Shown here in pieces: positions 51,051 to 60,052 of a stretch of DNA of 64,000 nucleotides. Origin of the DNA: Streptomyces chartreusis (lineage in GTDB: Bacteria; Actinomycetota; Actinomycetes; Streptomycetales; Streptomycetaceae); contig NZ_CP023689.1 in NCBI RefSeq assembly GCF_008704715.1, forward strand, positions 6,882,001-6,946,000. Reading direction: 5' to 3'. The notes under the pieces are model-generated. The model worked only from the letters and a program-made list of their open reading frames with translations, was not told where the DNA came from and did not search any database. Position numbers and translations under genes: made by a program. Within the stretch, counting starts at the first letter, position 1; every line of letters starts with the position of its first letter.

Positions 51051-52291
51051 GCCTGGGGGCCCTTCTTGCGGCCGCTCAGCAGGAAGCCGATGCCGATGCC
51101 GACGACGAGGAAGATGCCGACGTACCACCAGACCCCGAAGGGACTGTCGTCCTTCTTCTTCTCCTCATTCGTGGCCTTTGCCGCGGCCTGCGGGGCGGGG
51201 CCGGTGGCGTTGAGCTGCTCGACCAGGTCGGCGCCGCCGAAGTCGCGGGGGTCCGTGCCGGTGGCGTGGGCGGCGAGGATCAGCTGGGCGTAGGCGGCCG
51301 GGCCGCTCTGCTTCGCCCACTTCGCGGAGTTCTGCTCCAGCCAGCGCAGCGGCTTCTCGGCGGCGTCGGCACCGGAGAGGGCGGCCAGTGCGACGACCGC
51401 GTCGGCGGTGTTGCCGTAGTCGGGCTGGTCCTCGGCGCCGGGGAGGGTGGAGGTGAGGTGGCCGTCCTTGGCGAGGGCTTCGGTGAGGTGGGCGGCGCCG
51501 TTGACGGCGGCCTGCTGCGAGGACGGGTAGCCGCCGTCGGTGCAGTTCGCGGCGGGCGTCTCCTTGCCGGGGCTCACGACGAGGCCCTTGCCGAGCGAGC
51601 CGAGGACGCCGGCCGCGGTGGCGTCGGCGTTGGCGAGCAGCTTGCCCTTCTTGTCGGGCTGGAAGGCGAACGCGCCGCCGTCGTCGGCCTTGCAGGGCAG
51701 GGCGAGCTGCTTGAGGGCGTCGTAGGCCGACTGCCCGTCCTTGCGGACATCCGCGGGCTTCTCACCGGCGGCGGCGAGCGCACCGATCACCACGGAGGTG
51801 GAGTTGGTGTCGCTGGCCCCGCCCGGCATGTACCCCCAGCCGCCGTCCTTGTTCTGGACGGACTTCAGCCAGGTCACGGCCTTGGAGGTGGCGGCGTCGT
51901 GCCCGCCGAGCGCGACGAGCGCCTGGACGGCGGCGGCCGTGTTGTTGGTGTCGACGAGGGTCTTGGCATCGCAGTCGGCGGCGGCGTCGGCACGGTAGGG
52001 CGCGAAGGCGCCGTCCGCGCACTGCTGCGTGAGCAGCCAGTCCACGGCCTTCGGGGCGGGCTTCACCCCGACGGTGTCCTGGGCGAGCATCGCGAGCGAC
52101 TGCCGCCAGACACCGTCGTAGGTGGGGTCGGTGGTGCCGTACAGCTCGGCGGGGTACGTGGGCTTCGCGGGCGCGGAGGGAGAGGAGTCGGCGGGTGACG
52201 CGGACGGGGAGGAGTCGGCGGCTATGGCCGGCGCGGCCGCGCCGATCACGACGGCGGCGGCCAGAACCGCGGCGCTGTGACGGACGTACAT
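51047..52291 (-). CDS. Surface alpha/alpha-barrel (squalene-cyclase-repeat) protein, transcobalamin-like
   Basis: A 414-residue protein. Signal peptide about 1-25, then a Ser/Pro linker, then repeated helical units with QDGGWG/GAFAP-like QW-type turns (AVDWLLTQQCADGAFAPY, AVTWLKSVQNKDGGWGY). The C-terminal helix (about 385-405) and basic tail anchor it at the surface. The alpha/alpha-toroid resembles prenyltransferase/squalene-oxidase repeat proteins and also the N-terminal barrel of the B12 carriers intrinsic factor and transcobalamin. Being the first gene after a cobalamin riboswitch, with an ECF transporter after it, a cobalamin-binding receptor role is plausible. The start is ATG at 52291. 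Confidence 0.75.
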   Translation of the reverse strand: MYVRHSAAVLAAAVVIGAAAPAIAADSSPSASPADSSPSAPAKPTYPAELYGTTDPTYDGVWRQSLAMLAQDTVGVKPAPKAVDWLLTQQCADGAFAPYRADAAADCDAKTLVDTNNTAAAVQALVALGGHDAATSKAVTWLKSVQNKDGGWGYMPGGASDTNSTSVVIGALAAAGEKPADVRKDGQSAYDALKQLALPCKADDGGAFAFQPDKKGKLLANADATAAGVLGSLGKGLVVSPGKETPAANCTDGGYPSSQQAAVNGAAHLTEALAKDGHLTSTLPGAEDQPDYGNTADAVVALAALSGADAAEKPLRWLEQNSAKWAKQSGPAAYAQLILAAHATGTDPRDFGGADLVEQLNATGPAPQAAAKATNEEKKKDDSPFGVWWYVGIFLVVGIGIGFLLSGRKKGPQA

Positions 52292-52399
52292 GATCGGCGG
52301 GTGCCCTTCCCTAAGGGGAACCGGGCAGCACAGGGGAGACCCCGGCGGCTCGGCTCCGTATACCTCGACGGTGCCGCACTCCGGCGGACTGCCGGGGCA

Positions 52400-52510
52400 C
52401 GTGAGCCGGTCACTTCCCGTACGCGGCGATCCGGCTCACCGGCCTTCGACGACGACCGGTTCACGGTTGCGGGTCAGCGCCGGATTTGCACCGGCTTTCC
52501 CACGTACGGG
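52400..52510 (-). promoter_or_regulatory. Cobalamin riboswitch
   Basis: On the minus strand the core reads GGAAAGCCGGTGCAAATCCGG and then CTGACCCGCAACCGTGA (about 52500-52460), the diagnostic cobalamin aptamer sequence. P1 is formed by CCCGTACG (52510-52503) and CGTACGGG (52423-52416). The B12-box-like AGCCGGATCGCC lies near 52435. GTGAGCCGG at the aptamer end is complementary to CCGGCTCAC (52409-52401), giving an expression-platform hairpin. It lies 110 bp before the alpha/alpha-barrel gene, so cobalamin should repress the whole operon. Confidence 0.93.
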
Positions 52511-53093
52511 TGTGATGACGACGGCGACACTCTACCCGGGGGTAGGTGGGGGGTGAGAGGGGGCTGGGGGCGGCGGAGGTGGTCCGGTGCCGAGGGAGGT
52601 CGAGGGCGGCCGGTTCGGCTGGATTTCGCCCATGGGTGTTGCAGGGGGTTGCCGAGCTTCGTGGTGAGCGTGTGCATGATCCTGGCCGGGAGGTCGGCCC
52701 CTCCTTGCGGACGGATCGGTATCGGCCGACGTCAGGATGCGAGGGGTGTCGGGCGGCCCCATCATGTGGGTACTGCCCTTGGACAGCGTGATCGCCGCCC
52801 TGGGGCGTCGCGATCACAGAAGTGTCAAACCAAACATGCATTTTGCGCCGAATGGCTATCGGTGTGGCTGGAATGACCTGCCGGAGGGTGGGAATCCTCT
52901 ACCGTTTGGTCGGTGCGAGCGGCCCTTCGGGACGCGCAACCGTCACCCCATGACATTGCGTCTTTCGGAAAACCCTTGGTCCGTCGCGAATGACGGCTGG
53001 TTTGTGTGTCGACTGGCGCTCTGACGGGCGGGATGCTGATTCTCTGGGTCCTGCTCCGGGCGGCCGCGGCGCTGGCGACGGGAGGCACACCTG
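52511..53093. other. 580-bp gap with no credible gene
   Basis: Only short overlapping frames on both strands are present, none with Streptomyces-type third-position bias or a ribosome site. Base composition is visibly less GC-biased from about 52780 to 53030 (for example ATGCATTTTGCGCCGAATGGC). It holds the upstream part of the riboswitch promoter and the promoter of the hydrolase gene, and could be decayed DNA at a boundary of accessory sequence. Confidence 0.5.
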
Positions 53094-54014
53094 GTGTTGG
53101 GAAGTGTCAAGAGCGGCGATGGCAGGCTGCTCTTCTTCGAGACGTCGGGGGACCCGAAGGGCCACCCGGTGTTCTTGCTGCATGGCACTCCGGGCAGCAG
53201 GGTCGGGCCGCGTCCACGGACCAGCGTTCTCTACAAGCTGGGCATCCGGCTCATCTCCTATGACCGGCCGGGGTACGGGGAGTCGCAGCGGTTAAAAGGC
53301 CGCGCTGTGCGTCACGCCGCTGCGGATGTGGCGGCCATCGCCGACCAGCTGAATCTTGGACCGTTCTCCGTGCTGGGCCGTTCCGGTGGCGGGCCTCATG
53401 CGTTGGCGTGTGCGGCGCTGCTTCCGGACAGGGTCGCCAGTGCTGCCGTGCTGGTCAGCATCGCTCCTCCCGATGCAGACGGGCTCGACTGGTTCGAGGG
53501 GATGGCTCCGTCCAACGTCATCGCCTACAAGGCCGCCAAGGCGGCTCTCCGTGATGGATCCGAGGAGTGCCTGGAAAGACTCAAGGCCAACCTGGCCAGC
53601 AACGCGGATGCCATTCGTGACAAGCCGGAGTCACTGCTGGGGTTACTGACTCCGGAGATGCCCATGGCCGACAAGGCTGTCGTGGGACACGGTGGGATCA
53701 GAGGCCTGCTCCTAGCCAACTATGAGACCAGTGTGGTGCGTTCCTCGTTCGGGTGGCTCGACGACGTGCTGTCCTTCCGGCTGGACTGGGGCTTCGAGCC
53801 AGGCAAGATCGTCGAAGTCCCGCTGCTGCTGTGGCACGGTGAGCACGACACCTTCTCGCCCGTCGGGCACTTCCGATGGCTTGCCGAACGCATTCCCTCA
53901 GCGACTGCCGTGCTGAAGCCGGGGGCGGCTCACTTCGCCGCGCTGCCGGCCGTACCGGAAATACTCGCTTGGCTACGTGACCGTGCTCGCGAGCGCTTCG
54001 GGGCCGCCGTGTAG
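53094..54014 (+). CDS. Alpha/beta hydrolase
   Basis: A 306-residue alpha/beta-hydrolase. The oxyanion region is LLHGTPGSRVG, the nucleophile elbow LGRSGGGPHA (Ser97), the acid lies near GEHDTFSP and the His near GAAHFAAL. The hydrolysed substrate is unknown (esterase, peptidase and lactonase types share this fold). Leu67 and Leu184 are TTA codons, suggesting bldA control. GTG 53094 has GGGAGG eight bases upstream. It is convergent to the fxs operon and its relation to that operon is unclear. Confidence 0.82.
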   Translation: MLGSVKSGDGRLLFFETSGDPKGHPVFLLHGTPGSRVGPRPRTSVLYKLGIRLISYDRPGYGESQRLKGRAVRHAAADVAAIADQLNLGPFSVLGRSGGGPHALACAALLPDRVASAAVLVSIAPPDADGLDWFEGMAPSNVIAYKAAKAALRDGSEECLERLKANLASNADAIRDKPESLLGLLTPEMPMADKAVVGHGGIRGLLLANYETSVVRSSFGWLDDVLSFRLDWGFEPGKIVEVPLLLWHGEHDTFSPVGHFRWLAERIPSATAVLKPGAAHFAALPAVPEILAWLRDRARERFGAAV

Positions 54015-54088
54015 CGGGTTCCGGCAGCCCGTCCGTGCCCGCGACGGTGGTTAGCTGTGCTCGCCGAGGCCGGCGAGCACAGCGCAGA

Positions 54089-57000
54089 TCAGATCGGGTG
54101 TGGGTCGAACTCCCAGCCCGACCGACTCCACTCGCGCAGGGCCAGAGCGCGGGGATGATCGGCCCCGAGCCGCGCAGTGATCGCGCCCAGCACTTCCTCG
54201 CGCAGCCGTTCGGCCGCTTCGCTCTCTCCCAACTCGTTCAGGACCACCGCAAGGTTGGCCGCGCATACCAGCGGGGCGGGGTGCTGGTCGTCGTTCAGGA
54301 CATCGCGAAGCCGGTCCAGTACCTCCTCGTAGGTAGCGCGGGCCCGTCCACGCTGCCCCAGTGCGGCCTGGGCATTGGCCAGGTTCACCCGGCACATCAG
54401 GGTGAACGGGTGGTCGTCGTCGAAGATCGCCGCGAAGACCCTCGCGGCTTGCTCGGCGTGTGCCAGGGAGGAAGCCGCCTCGTTGGCCGTGTAGAGCAGC
54501 ACGGCCAGGTTCGCGTAGCAGGCTGCTGTGTAGGGGTGTTGGTCCTGGAAGAACCGACGGCAGTCGTCCAGGACCCGGCGGGCCAGCTCGAGGGCCTCTT
54601 CGGTGCGACCCTGCGCGCCCAGGATCCCGGCCAGGCCCAGGTGGAGCAGCAACCGGTTGGGCGAGGCCGATCCTTCCTCGGAGGGAAGGTTGGACAGCAC
54701 CGTGCGTGTCAGGTCCTCCGCTTCCTGGGCCCGGCCCATCTGGTGCAGGGCACCCGACAGAGCCTTGCCCGCGTTGATGGTGGTGGGAGCGGACGGGCCG
54801 AACTGCTGATGGGAGAGGCATTGGTCGTAGGTGCGCCGCAACGGAAGCTCGGATCCGGCGTAGTCGCCGCAGTCGAGCAGATCGCGGGCGTAACTGATGG
54901 TTGATGCCCGTGTGTAGGCATGTTCCGGGCCGAGGATCTTGTTCCGAGTCTCCATAGTCTTGCGGTCCAGCCTCAGAGCGTCCGTGTACTGCCCCAACAC
55001 CCGTAGACACACCGCATAATTGTTGGCCGCCATGAGGCTGCGCGGATGGTCTTCGCCGAACAACTCCAGGAACTGCTCGTGGTTGAGCCGGTCGCGATCC
55101 AGCGCCTCGCTGTAGCGGCCCAGGCCGCGCAGGTCGGCAGCCACTCCGCCGGACGTCATGAGGATGTGGAGGTCGTGCGGGCTGTCCAGGGCCGCTTCCT
55201 GGCGGTGCAGTACGTCCATGTCCAGCTCCAGGGCCTCTTGGTATCTGCCCTGGGCACGAAGGATGTTGGCGATCTGGAAGCCCATGTGCAGCACCCAGCG
55301 CTCGTCGGGTCCGCTGTGTTCGAGCCAGCCCTGATGCACGCGCGTGCTCAGGTCGTACGCCTGCTTCAGCTCGCCGCGGCGGCGCAACTGGCGAACTCGG
55401 TCGACGATCAGTTTGCGGATGCCGTAGTCGGGCGCTGCCAGGGCCCAAGTAGTTCCCAGGTGAGGCCAGATGATGCGGTAGCGCTCCCAGGTGTTGTGGT
55501 CCTCGGGGTCGTCCTGTTCGGGACGGGCGGCCACCAAGGTGCGGAAGACGACGTCCCGCGTGGCCTCCTGGTCTTCCTCCGTCATGTTCAGGCGCACCGA
55601 CATCTGCACCAGGCGGTGCACACGGAGGCTGCGTGACTTGCGGTCCACCGTCGCGAGCGAGAGTCGACTCAGTTCCTGGAACGCGCGCGCGATCATTTCC
55701 GTGCTGTCGAAGGCGCGCGGCCGGAACTCCTGATCACGCGTGCTGTCCTGGCCCGTGAGGGACTGTGCGATCTGCGTGCTTTGCAGCAGATCCATGGAGA
55801 TCGGCTCAGGGCTGAACCAGGCGGCGAGTTTGAGGAGTTGAACCGCCGGCGGAAAGTTCTTGTTGAGCTGCCCGATGGCCACGCTCCAGGTCTTGGAAAC
55901 GTCGAGGAGCCGGTCGTCCGGGCTCAGACCGGCCGTGTCGGCAGCGGGCTGGCGCTCCAGGAGCTTGACGTACTCCTGGGTCTGAAGGCCGCTCTCCTTG
56001 AGCACGGCGGCCGCGTGCTCGACGGCCAGCGGAAGATCGCCGAGGGCGGAGGCCACCTCGTCGGCCTCTTCGGTGCTGCACTCGGTGAGCCGGCGCTTGA
56101 GGTGCGCCACGCTCTCCTCGCGCTCGAACACTCCGACATCGGCGATCTCCGCGTACCGTTCCCAGCCCTCGGAGCGCTGACTGGTGATCAGGACGTGGCC
56201 TGCCTTGCTGCTCACCAGCAGATCGGACAGATCGTTCACGTGCTCGACGTTGTCGAGGATCAGCAGCCAGCGGCTGTAGGGCCGGCCCAGACGCAGCGCA
56301 TCCTTGACCGCGGCCGCCGTCGCCGTCGGGTTCTTGCGCTCGGAGACCTCCAGATGGCCTGCCAGCCCCGCGAACTGCTCCACTGCGAGGTTTCGCTGAT
56401 CGGCCTGGATGTGCCAGACGACGTCGTAGTCGCCTTTGAAGCGGTGGGCGAACTCCAGGGCAAGCATGGTCTTGCCCACGCCACCCATGCCGCGCAGAAG
56501 CACCGTGCCGTTACCGGCCCGCAGCCGATCGCGCAGGTGCCCGAGCAACTCCTCGCGTCCGGTGAAGGACGGGTTTCGGATCGGCAGGGAGAACACGAAG
56601 GGTTCGGCCCCGGGGAAACGCGGGCCTCTGTCGCTTGCGGCGGCCGGGCTGAACAGCGGCTGCGTCGGGGCCTCCACGGCATTCAGCAGCGCCTGTCTCG
56701 CCGCCTCCTCATTGGGACCGCAACGGGCCAGATCGGCGGCGGCGCGATCGGAGAACGGAGGGCTCATCCGTACGTCGTCCACGCGCACGGTCACCAGGGT
56801 GCGCCGATTGCCCAGACCGTCGACAGCGTCGGTCGTCTCCCACGCCGCTCGTGCTTCCGCGGAGTCCCGGTAGGCGTGGGACAACACCGCGAGAGTTCGG
56901 GTGGCCGACTTCCCTGTCGGATCAGGGGCGGAGCGTTCGGACGGGTGGGTCGTACCGCTGGACAACAGATGCACCTGGAAACCCACGGACTTGAGCGTGA

Positions 57001-58150
57001 ACTCGATCCAGTCGGCCCAGGTGCGATCCTCTGGGACAAAGCTGACATGGATGTCGGTGTTCTGCAGCGGCCTGGGCCGCTTGTACAGCGCGAGGACCCG
57101 CTTACGCTCCGCGTCATCCAAACGGGGGAACGCGGTGACGTCGCCGCCGGAGATGACTTCCGTCAGCCGCTCGCACGCGGCGAGCATGGAGGTAGGGCTG
57201 CCGGGGGCGTCCCTGAAGGGGGCCAGTAGTTCCTCGTAGGCGTAGAAGGGACGGTAGGGGATCTCCACCTTGCCCCAGTACTCCTGGGAGTCCAGGGAGC
57301 AGTGGCGGCGCACGATGTCGGCGAACTTCGCCCGCATCTGCTCCCGTGCCGCCTCCAGCCGGTCGGCCTCACCGTTCGCGTCCTCCACCCGCATGGGGAC
57401 CGGGATGATACGGATCCCCCGATACCCGTAGAGGCTGTCGATCTTCTGCGCCACGGCCTGTGCGCCGTCCATCCCCTGACTGCTGGGGGTGAAGGCGACG
57501 ACCAGGACGTCCGGCAGCAGCACGGTGCACACATCGGAGACGTCGCTCAGGCCGGTACGACTGTCGATCAGGACATAGTCGTAGTTCTGGGTGAGTTCCT
57601 GCTTCAGGGCTTCGACGAAAACCGGCCCGTGCCAGGTGTGGTCAAGGAAGCGCATCCAGTCGAACTGCGAGTACGCCGACAGATACTCCTTGTTCTGTGT
57701 ACCGGGCGAGACGTAGTCCAGCCGGCCACCGTTGGGAAACGACCAGTCGATCGGGATGACGCAGTGATTGAAGTGGGCCTGTGTGGCCACCCAGGCGGCT
57801 TCGGCGGTCTCCCACTCGTCCTGTGCGTGTGTTTCAGGCTGCCTGCGTTGTTCCATCACCGTCTGGTTGAAGTGCAGGAAGAGGTCGATGATGCCTTGCG
57901 CGGTCCGTAACCGGTCCTGGTCAAGGAAGGGATGCAGGAAGCGGTCGAGGCCGGGTGCGTCCAGGTCCCAGTCGACGACCAGGACCCGCTTGCCCCCCGA
58001 TGCCAGGATCCAGGCGGTGTTGGCGAGGGACATGGTGCGGCCGGTGCCGCCCTTGTAGGAGTAGAAGGTGATGACCTTGCCTCGGGTCGTTTCCTCCGGA
58101 CCCGAAGTAGGCATCCCCGCCACTGCACCCGCGCCGTTCTCGTCAGTCAC
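54089..58150 (-). CDS. fxsT: FxSxx-COOH system ParA/TIR/NB-ARC/TPR protein FxsT
   Basis: A 1353-residue protein that closes the fxs operon. Domains in order: a SIMIBI ParA/MinD-like NTPase with KGGTGRT (33-39); a TIR-like region (about 365-500, ALSHAYRDSAEARAAWE); an NB-ARC STAND ATPase with GMGGVGKT (about 554); WLLILDNVEHV (Walker B); then about 12-15 tetratricopeptide repeats from ~900 to the end. It is a signalling ATPase of the type named FxSxx-COOH system TPR protein. Leu81 is a TTA codon. GTG 58150 lies 8 bp inside the preceding fxsC gene. The combination resembles NLR/STAND immune sensors. Confidence 0.88.
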   Translation of the reverse strand: MTDENGAGAVAGMPTSGPEETTRGKVITFYSYKGGTGRTMSLANTAWILASGGKRVLVVDWDLDAPGLDRFLHPFLDQDRLRTAQGIIDLFLHFNQTVMEQRRQPETHAQDEWETAEAAWVATQAHFNHCVIPIDWSFPNGGRLDYVSPGTQNKEYLSAYSQFDWMRFLDHTWHGPVFVEALKQELTQNYDYVLIDSRTGLSDVSDVCTVLLPDVLVVAFTPSSQGMDGAQAVAQKIDSLYGYRGIRIIPVPMRVEDANGEADRLEAAREQMRAKFADIVRRHCSLDSQEYWGKVEIPYRPFYAYEELLAPFRDAPGSPTSMLAACERLTEVISGGDVTAFPRLDDAERKRVLALYKRPRPLQNTDIHVSFVPEDRTWADWIEFTLKSVGFQVHLLSSGTTHPSERSAPDPTGKSATRTLAVLSHAYRDSAEARAAWETTDAVDGLGNRRTLVTVRVDDVRMSPPFSDRAAADLARCGPNEEAARQALLNAVEAPTQPLFSPAAASDRGPRFPGAEPFVFSLPIRNPSFTGREELLGHLRDRLRAGNGTVLLRGMGGVGKTMLALEFAHRFKGDYDVVWHIQADQRNLAVEQFAGLAGHLEVSERKNPTATAAAVKDALRLGRPYSRWLLILDNVEHVNDLSDLLVSSKAGHVLITSQRSEGWERYAEIADVGVFEREESVAHLKRRLTECSTEEADEVASALGDLPLAVEHAAAVLKESGLQTQEYVKLLERQPAADTAGLSPDDRLLDVSKTWSVAIGQLNKNFPPAVQLLKLAAWFSPEPISMDLLQSTQIAQSLTGQDSTRDQEFRPRAFDSTEMIARAFQELSRLSLATVDRKSRSLRVHRLVQMSVRLNMTEEDQEATRDVVFRTLVAARPEQDDPEDHNTWERYRIIWPHLGTTWALAAPDYGIRKLIVDRVRQLRRRGELKQAYDLSTRVHQGWLEHSGPDERWVLHMGFQIANILRAQGRYQEALELDMDVLHRQEAALDSPHDLHILMTSGGVAADLRGLGRYSEALDRDRLNHEQFLELFGEDHPRSLMAANNYAVCLRVLGQYTDALRLDRKTMETRNKILGPEHAYTRASTISYARDLLDCGDYAGSELPLRRTYDQCLSHQQFGPSAPTTINAGKALSGALHQMGRAQEAEDLTRTVLSNLPSEEGSASPNRLLLHLGLAGILGAQGRTEEALELARRVLDDCRRFFQDQHPYTAACYANLAVLLYTANEAASSLAHAEQAARVFAAIFDDDHPFTLMCRVNLANAQAALGQRGRARATYEEVLDRLRDVLNDDQHPAPLVCAANLAVVLNELGESEAAERLREEVLGAITARLGADHPRALALREWSRSGWEFDPHPI

Positions 58151-59399
58151 TGGTTGGCCTCCGAACCCCGTGACTCCGCGCCGGGTCGGACGACGGGCGC
58201 GGGGAAACATCCTGGATGGAATCGAGATACCGCAAATAGCAGCTTTTCGCCAACTCCGCGAACAGCCAGGCGAAGGCATCGGCCTTCCGGATGCCTCGTG
58301 CGGCGGTACCGCGAGCGGTGTGGGGCATCTCCCGCAGATGCCGGTGCCGGGACAGAGTCGTCTCCAGCAGCGACTGCAGCCGCGCCTCGTCGCGCTGGGT
58401 CTGTGGGTCGTCCTCGGCCAGCACTGCCATCACCGCCAGCCAGGGCCGGTTGGCCCGGACGATGTGCTGTAGCTGCTCAGCGATCCGGAGATCGCCCAGC
58501 ACCCACGCGTCTACCACGAGGACTGAGGGAGCGATGGGCCTGGCGGGTTCTCGCACGGAGCCTTCGTGGGCAATGCTCTCGTAGGCCTTCTCGATCGGGA
58601 CCAGCTCCGGCTCGAATCCGAGATTGCGGGCGAGAGCGAAGGCCTGCTGGGTCAGCGTTCCGTGCGCTGTGCGATAGGGCCGCCATGACTCGGTGTCTGG
58701 TCCGTAGGAGGCTGCCTCACGCCCCGGCGGGAGTCGGCTGGCGGTCGGCGCGACCACCGTGATGCGCAGCGTCGGTTTCGACGGTTGGAGCGCGAAGGCG
58801 TCTACCAGGCCACGCCGATCAGTCAGCCGCTCGATGCTGACCGGTCGCGGAGGCGTGTCCTCCCAGGCCCGCGCGATGCGCTGAGCCAGTCGTCCCAGGA
58901 CCGCACGGTAGGCGCGCTGGTCGTCGTCCTCGATCTCCATGAGCTGGTAGAGGCCGGACTCTGCGTAGCGGTCCTGGGCGTGCTGTTCCTCGTCCCCGCC
59001 CTCGCGCGGCAGATGAGGAGGGATGTCCAGGGCGGCCATCGGCAGTGTGGTGCCCTGCCGGTGCGGGATCCAGAGGACGGGGACCACGGCCCGGCCGTAG
59101 TCGGGGCCGACGCGTCGCTTGAAGGCAGTCCACTGGCGGCCGCAGAGCGGATCGGTGAAGTAGCGCGGTGCGTACAGTGGGACGAAGACACTGCTGGCCG
59201 TCAGCTTCGAGAGCCATCCATCCGACGCGGTGTCCGGACGGTCCACATGGCCGGCTTGCTCTGCGGGCACGCCGGTCAGGCTGGCCACTTGCTCCCCGAG
59301 TTCTTTGAAGAAGGAGAAGACCGGCCGATCGGCTTCGGCACCCTGGGGCCCCGGGGTGCGGGCGTAGCTGAGGAAGAAGACCGGAGTCGAGTCCGTCAT
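58143..59399 (-). CDS. fxsC: TIR-like protein FxsC, longer copy
   Basis: A 418-residue protein. The N-terminal TIR-like domain (about 1-190: FFLSYARTPG, LTASSVFVPLYAPRYFTDPLCGRQW, VVPVLW) is followed by the FxsC C-terminal domain (about 210-380: TLRITVVAPTASRLPPG...). TIR domains cleave NAD or act as adaptors; no catalytic Glu could be assigned with certainty. It is translationally coupled to the shorter paralogue upstream by ATGA overlap. A second FxsC follows the same architecture at 59396. Confidence 0.85.
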   Translation of the reverse strand: MTDSTPVFFLSYARTPGPQGAEADRPVFSFFKELGEQVASLTGVPAEQAGHVDRPDTASDGWLSKLTASSVFVPLYAPRYFTDPLCGRQWTAFKRRVGPDYGRAVVPVLWIPHRQGTTLPMAALDIPPHLPREGGDEEQHAQDRYAESGLYQLMEIEDDDQRAYRAVLGRLAQRIARAWEDTPPRPVSIERLTDRRGLVDAFALQPSKPTLRITVVAPTASRLPPGREAASYGPDTESWRPYRTAHGTLTQQAFALARNLGFEPELVPIEKAYESIAHEGSVREPARPIAPSVLVVDAWVLGDLRIAEQLQHIVRANRPWLAVMAVLAEDDPQTQRDEARLQSLLETTLSRHRHLREMPHTARGTAARGIRKADAFAWLFAELAKSCYLRYLDSIQDVSPRPSSDPARSHGVRRPTSD

Positions 59400-60052
59400 G
59401 AGTCCCCCTGAGTACGTGGCGCGAAGACGTTGCTCAGACCGTCGAACAGGCTGACGTCGCAGGATTTGAGCTGGGCCGCCGTGGCGACGTCGACGATTCG
59501 CTCGGCGAGCCGCCACACGGTTCGCCGGTAGACGCCCCACTTGCCCGCCTCCATCAGCCCCAGCAGCCCCATGCTCCGGTAGTCGTCTCCGAGATCGAGG
59601 TTGTACCACTGGAACGCCTCGACGACCTCGGGCAGCACGATCCTGCCGGGAGACGTCCACAGCACGGGGACGATCGCGCTGACGGTGTAGCGCTCACTTC
59701 GGTGGTGTTCGGCCTGTCGTCGGAGGAAGCCGTCGAACTCGACCCCGCACCAGCGACTGGCGAAATAGCGAGGCGAGTACACGGGCATGAAGACCCTGCA
59801 GGTAGCCAGTGCTTCCTTGAGGTGCTTCTCCCACTCGCCGCCCAGGGGCATGCGTTTGTCGAGAAAGCCGATCGGGGTTTCGCCCTCGTGTGTGGTCAGT
59901 TGCAGGACGAACTGGCACAGCAGCTTATGGAACGCCTCCTGCCGTTCGTCCGGTGCGCGCAGGCCGGCGGCGCCGGGCACCTGTGCGTAGCTGTGGAAAA
60001 AGTACAGATCCTGGCTGTCAGCCGGGCGGCCCGATAAGTGTGATTCGGTCAC
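59396..60052 (-). CDS. fxsC: TIR-like protein FxsC, shorter copy
   Basis: A 218-residue protein made of the TIR-like domain alone: LYFFHSYAQVPG, CRVFMPVYSPRYFASRWCGVEFDGF, AIVPVLW. It lacks the C-terminal extension of the longer FxsC. GTG 60052 has GGAGGGG upstream. Leu6 is a TTA codon. It starts 35 bp inside the AAC(3)-fold gene and overlaps the next gene by ATGA, so the operon is tightly coupled. Confidence 0.82.
   Translation of the reverse strand: MTESHLSGRPADSQDLYFFHSYAQVPGAAGLRAPDERQEAFHKLLCQFVLQLTTHEGETPIGFLDKRMPLGGEWEKHLKEALATCRVFMPVYSPRYFASRWCGVEFDGFLRRQAEHHRSERYTVSAIVPVLWTSPGRIVLPEVVEAFQWYNLDLGDDYRSMGLLGLMEAGKWGVYRRTVWRLAERIVDVATAAQLKSCDVSLFDGLSNVFAPRTQGDS

Noticed and set aside
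52737..53024. 95-codon plus frame in the gap before the hydrolase
   Set aside because: No ribosome site, no codon bias and no recognisable protein features.
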